This document shows, in pieces, positions 32,465 through 32,790 of a stretch of 32,790 bases of DNA. The position numbers and the translations under genes are program-made. The DNA is from Clostridiales bacterium (lineage in GTDB: Bacteria > Bacillota > Clostridia > Christensenellales > UBA1750). The stretch is taken from contig SVHB01000028.1 of assembly GCA_015056005.1 (NCBI GenBank), positions 1 to 32,790 of the forward strand. Direction: 5' to 3'. Within the stretch, counting starts at the first letter, position 1, and every line of letters starts with the position of its first letter. The notes beneath the pieces were generated by a model. It made no database searches. It saw nothing but the letters and a program-made list of their open reading frames with translations, and was not told the DNA's origin.

Positions 32465-32646
32465 GACAGGGGCATTTCTGCCCCTGCCAAATCATTTATC
32501 CTGCCGCTCCCGGCATATCTTCAATATAATTGCCATATCCGGTGGTTGGTACATTAACAAGTACATGGGTCACCGCTCCAACAAGCTTGCCGTCTTGGAT
32601 GATGAGCGAGCCCGACACAAGTTATTGCCATTATGGACAACCATTC
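32465..32646 (-). repeat. spoIVB 3'-end remnant A (best preserved) with terminator and flank
   Basis: The frame 32615-32496 on the minus strand encodes [20 protein letters not shown], then [19 protein letters not shown] and a stop, without interruption. From memory it matches the C-terminus of SpoIVB (G-M-S-G-S-P-I-I-Q-N-G-K-x-x-G-A-V-T-H-V), the S55 peptidase that activates sigma-K processing. Just upstream of the first serine the frame has TAA codons, so only the end of the gene is here. Hairpin CAGGGGCA/TGCCCCTG with a GAAA loop (32467-32474 with 32479-32486) follows. The 31-base flank at 32616-32646 is shared with copy C. Confidence 0.92.
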
Positions 32647-32650
32647 AAAC

Positions 32651-32679
32651 TTTACATTCACAGCGAAATTGCCTATAAT
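32651..32679 (+). promoter_or_regulatory. Promoter of the gene at the right edge
   Basis: TTTACA (32651-32656), 17-base spacer, TATAAT (32674-32679). It begins 5 bases beyond the flank of remnant A and points rightward. Confidence 0.75.
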
Positions 32680-32709
32680 GATAGTACAGCAGTACCGGGA
32701 GGTAAAGTT

Positions 32710-32790
32710 ATGGTGGATCAAGAGCATTTTATAAAGTCATGCAATGTGTGGTTCCCTGATTTTGAAAAAAAGATAGAAAATAAGGGTTTA
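32710..32790 (+). CDS. Hypothetical protein, 5' end only (cut by window edge)
   Basis: GGGAGG is 7 bases before the ATG. The 27 visible codons read MVDQEHFIKSCNVWFPDFEK then KIENKGL, which I do not recognise. It is the only gene of the array region on the plus strand and would be cargo of the next unit to the right. Confidence 0.6.
   Translation, partial: MVDQEHFIKSCNVWFPDFEKKIENKGL

Noticed and set aside
28340..32486. Regularly spaced hairpins as a CRISPR or as rho-independent terminators only
   Set aside because: Spacing is 0.9-2 kb with genes between, so not CRISPR. The hairpins alone would be ordinary terminators, but the adjoining spoIVB tail and flank repeat with them.
26885..32646. 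Insertion sequence or MITE as explanation of the repeats
   Set aside because: No terminal inverted repeats or target duplications seen around the copies, all copies share one orientation, and the repeat core is a recognisable gene end with codon-level drift.

Overview
The window looks like the chromosome of a low-to-moderate GC Bacillota, probably an uncultured gut-type member of Clostridia. The reasons are strong GGAGG ribosome sites with many ATGA/GTGA overlaps, sigma-A promoters of TTGACA-17-TATAAT type, MsrA-MsrB fused as a lipoprotein, a UgpC/MsmX-type sugar importer, and pieces of the sporulation peptidase gene spoIVB. I see no rRNA, tRNA, CRISPR array, transposase or integrase.

Positions 1-12.5 kb are mostly sugar and sugar-acid metabolism. 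A minus-strand importer operon (ATPase, two permeases, binding lipoprotein cut by the left edge) is followed by a cytosolic beta-propeller protein that diverges from an MBL-fold hydrolase, then a DMT/TauE exporter pair. Next is a divergent sugar-acid locus. A DapA/NanA-type aldolase and a sialidase-like propeller run on the minus strand. A KDPG/KDPGal aldolase and a very convincing galactonate dehydratase (dgoD) run on the plus strand. A Crp/Fnr-type regulator with a CRP-like palindrome at its own promoter lies beside dgoD.

Positions 12.5-26.3 kb are housekeeping-like: a HerA/DUF853 ATPase, a complete branched-chain amino acid importer (livJHMGF), a DUF554 membrane protein, a RdgB-like pyrophosphatase with a CPBP protease and a small unknown, a secreted MsrAB lipoprotein, a truncated arsenate-reductase-like remnant, a Gfo/Idh/MocA oxidoreductase and an M32 carboxypeptidase.

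Positions about 26.6-32.8 kb are different. The genes there (MFS transporter, three unknown proteins, an AraC-sialidase fusion) are separated by four clear and one weak decayed copies of the SAME sequence: the last ~39 codons of spoIVB (from the catalytic S-G-S-P motif to the stop) plus its terminator hairpin. All are on the minus strand, 0.9-1.9 kb apart. Each copy is preceded by a related ~20-30 bp flank that is not spoIVB coding sequence in frame. The copies decay progressively from right to left. This is the pattern expected if small gene cassettes had inserted again and again into the 3' end of a spoIVB gene, each restoring the gene end and pushing the old end outward. The intact spoIVB should then lie to the right, beyond this window. 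This integron-like, spoIVB-anchored cassette array is the main candidate for an undescribed system here.
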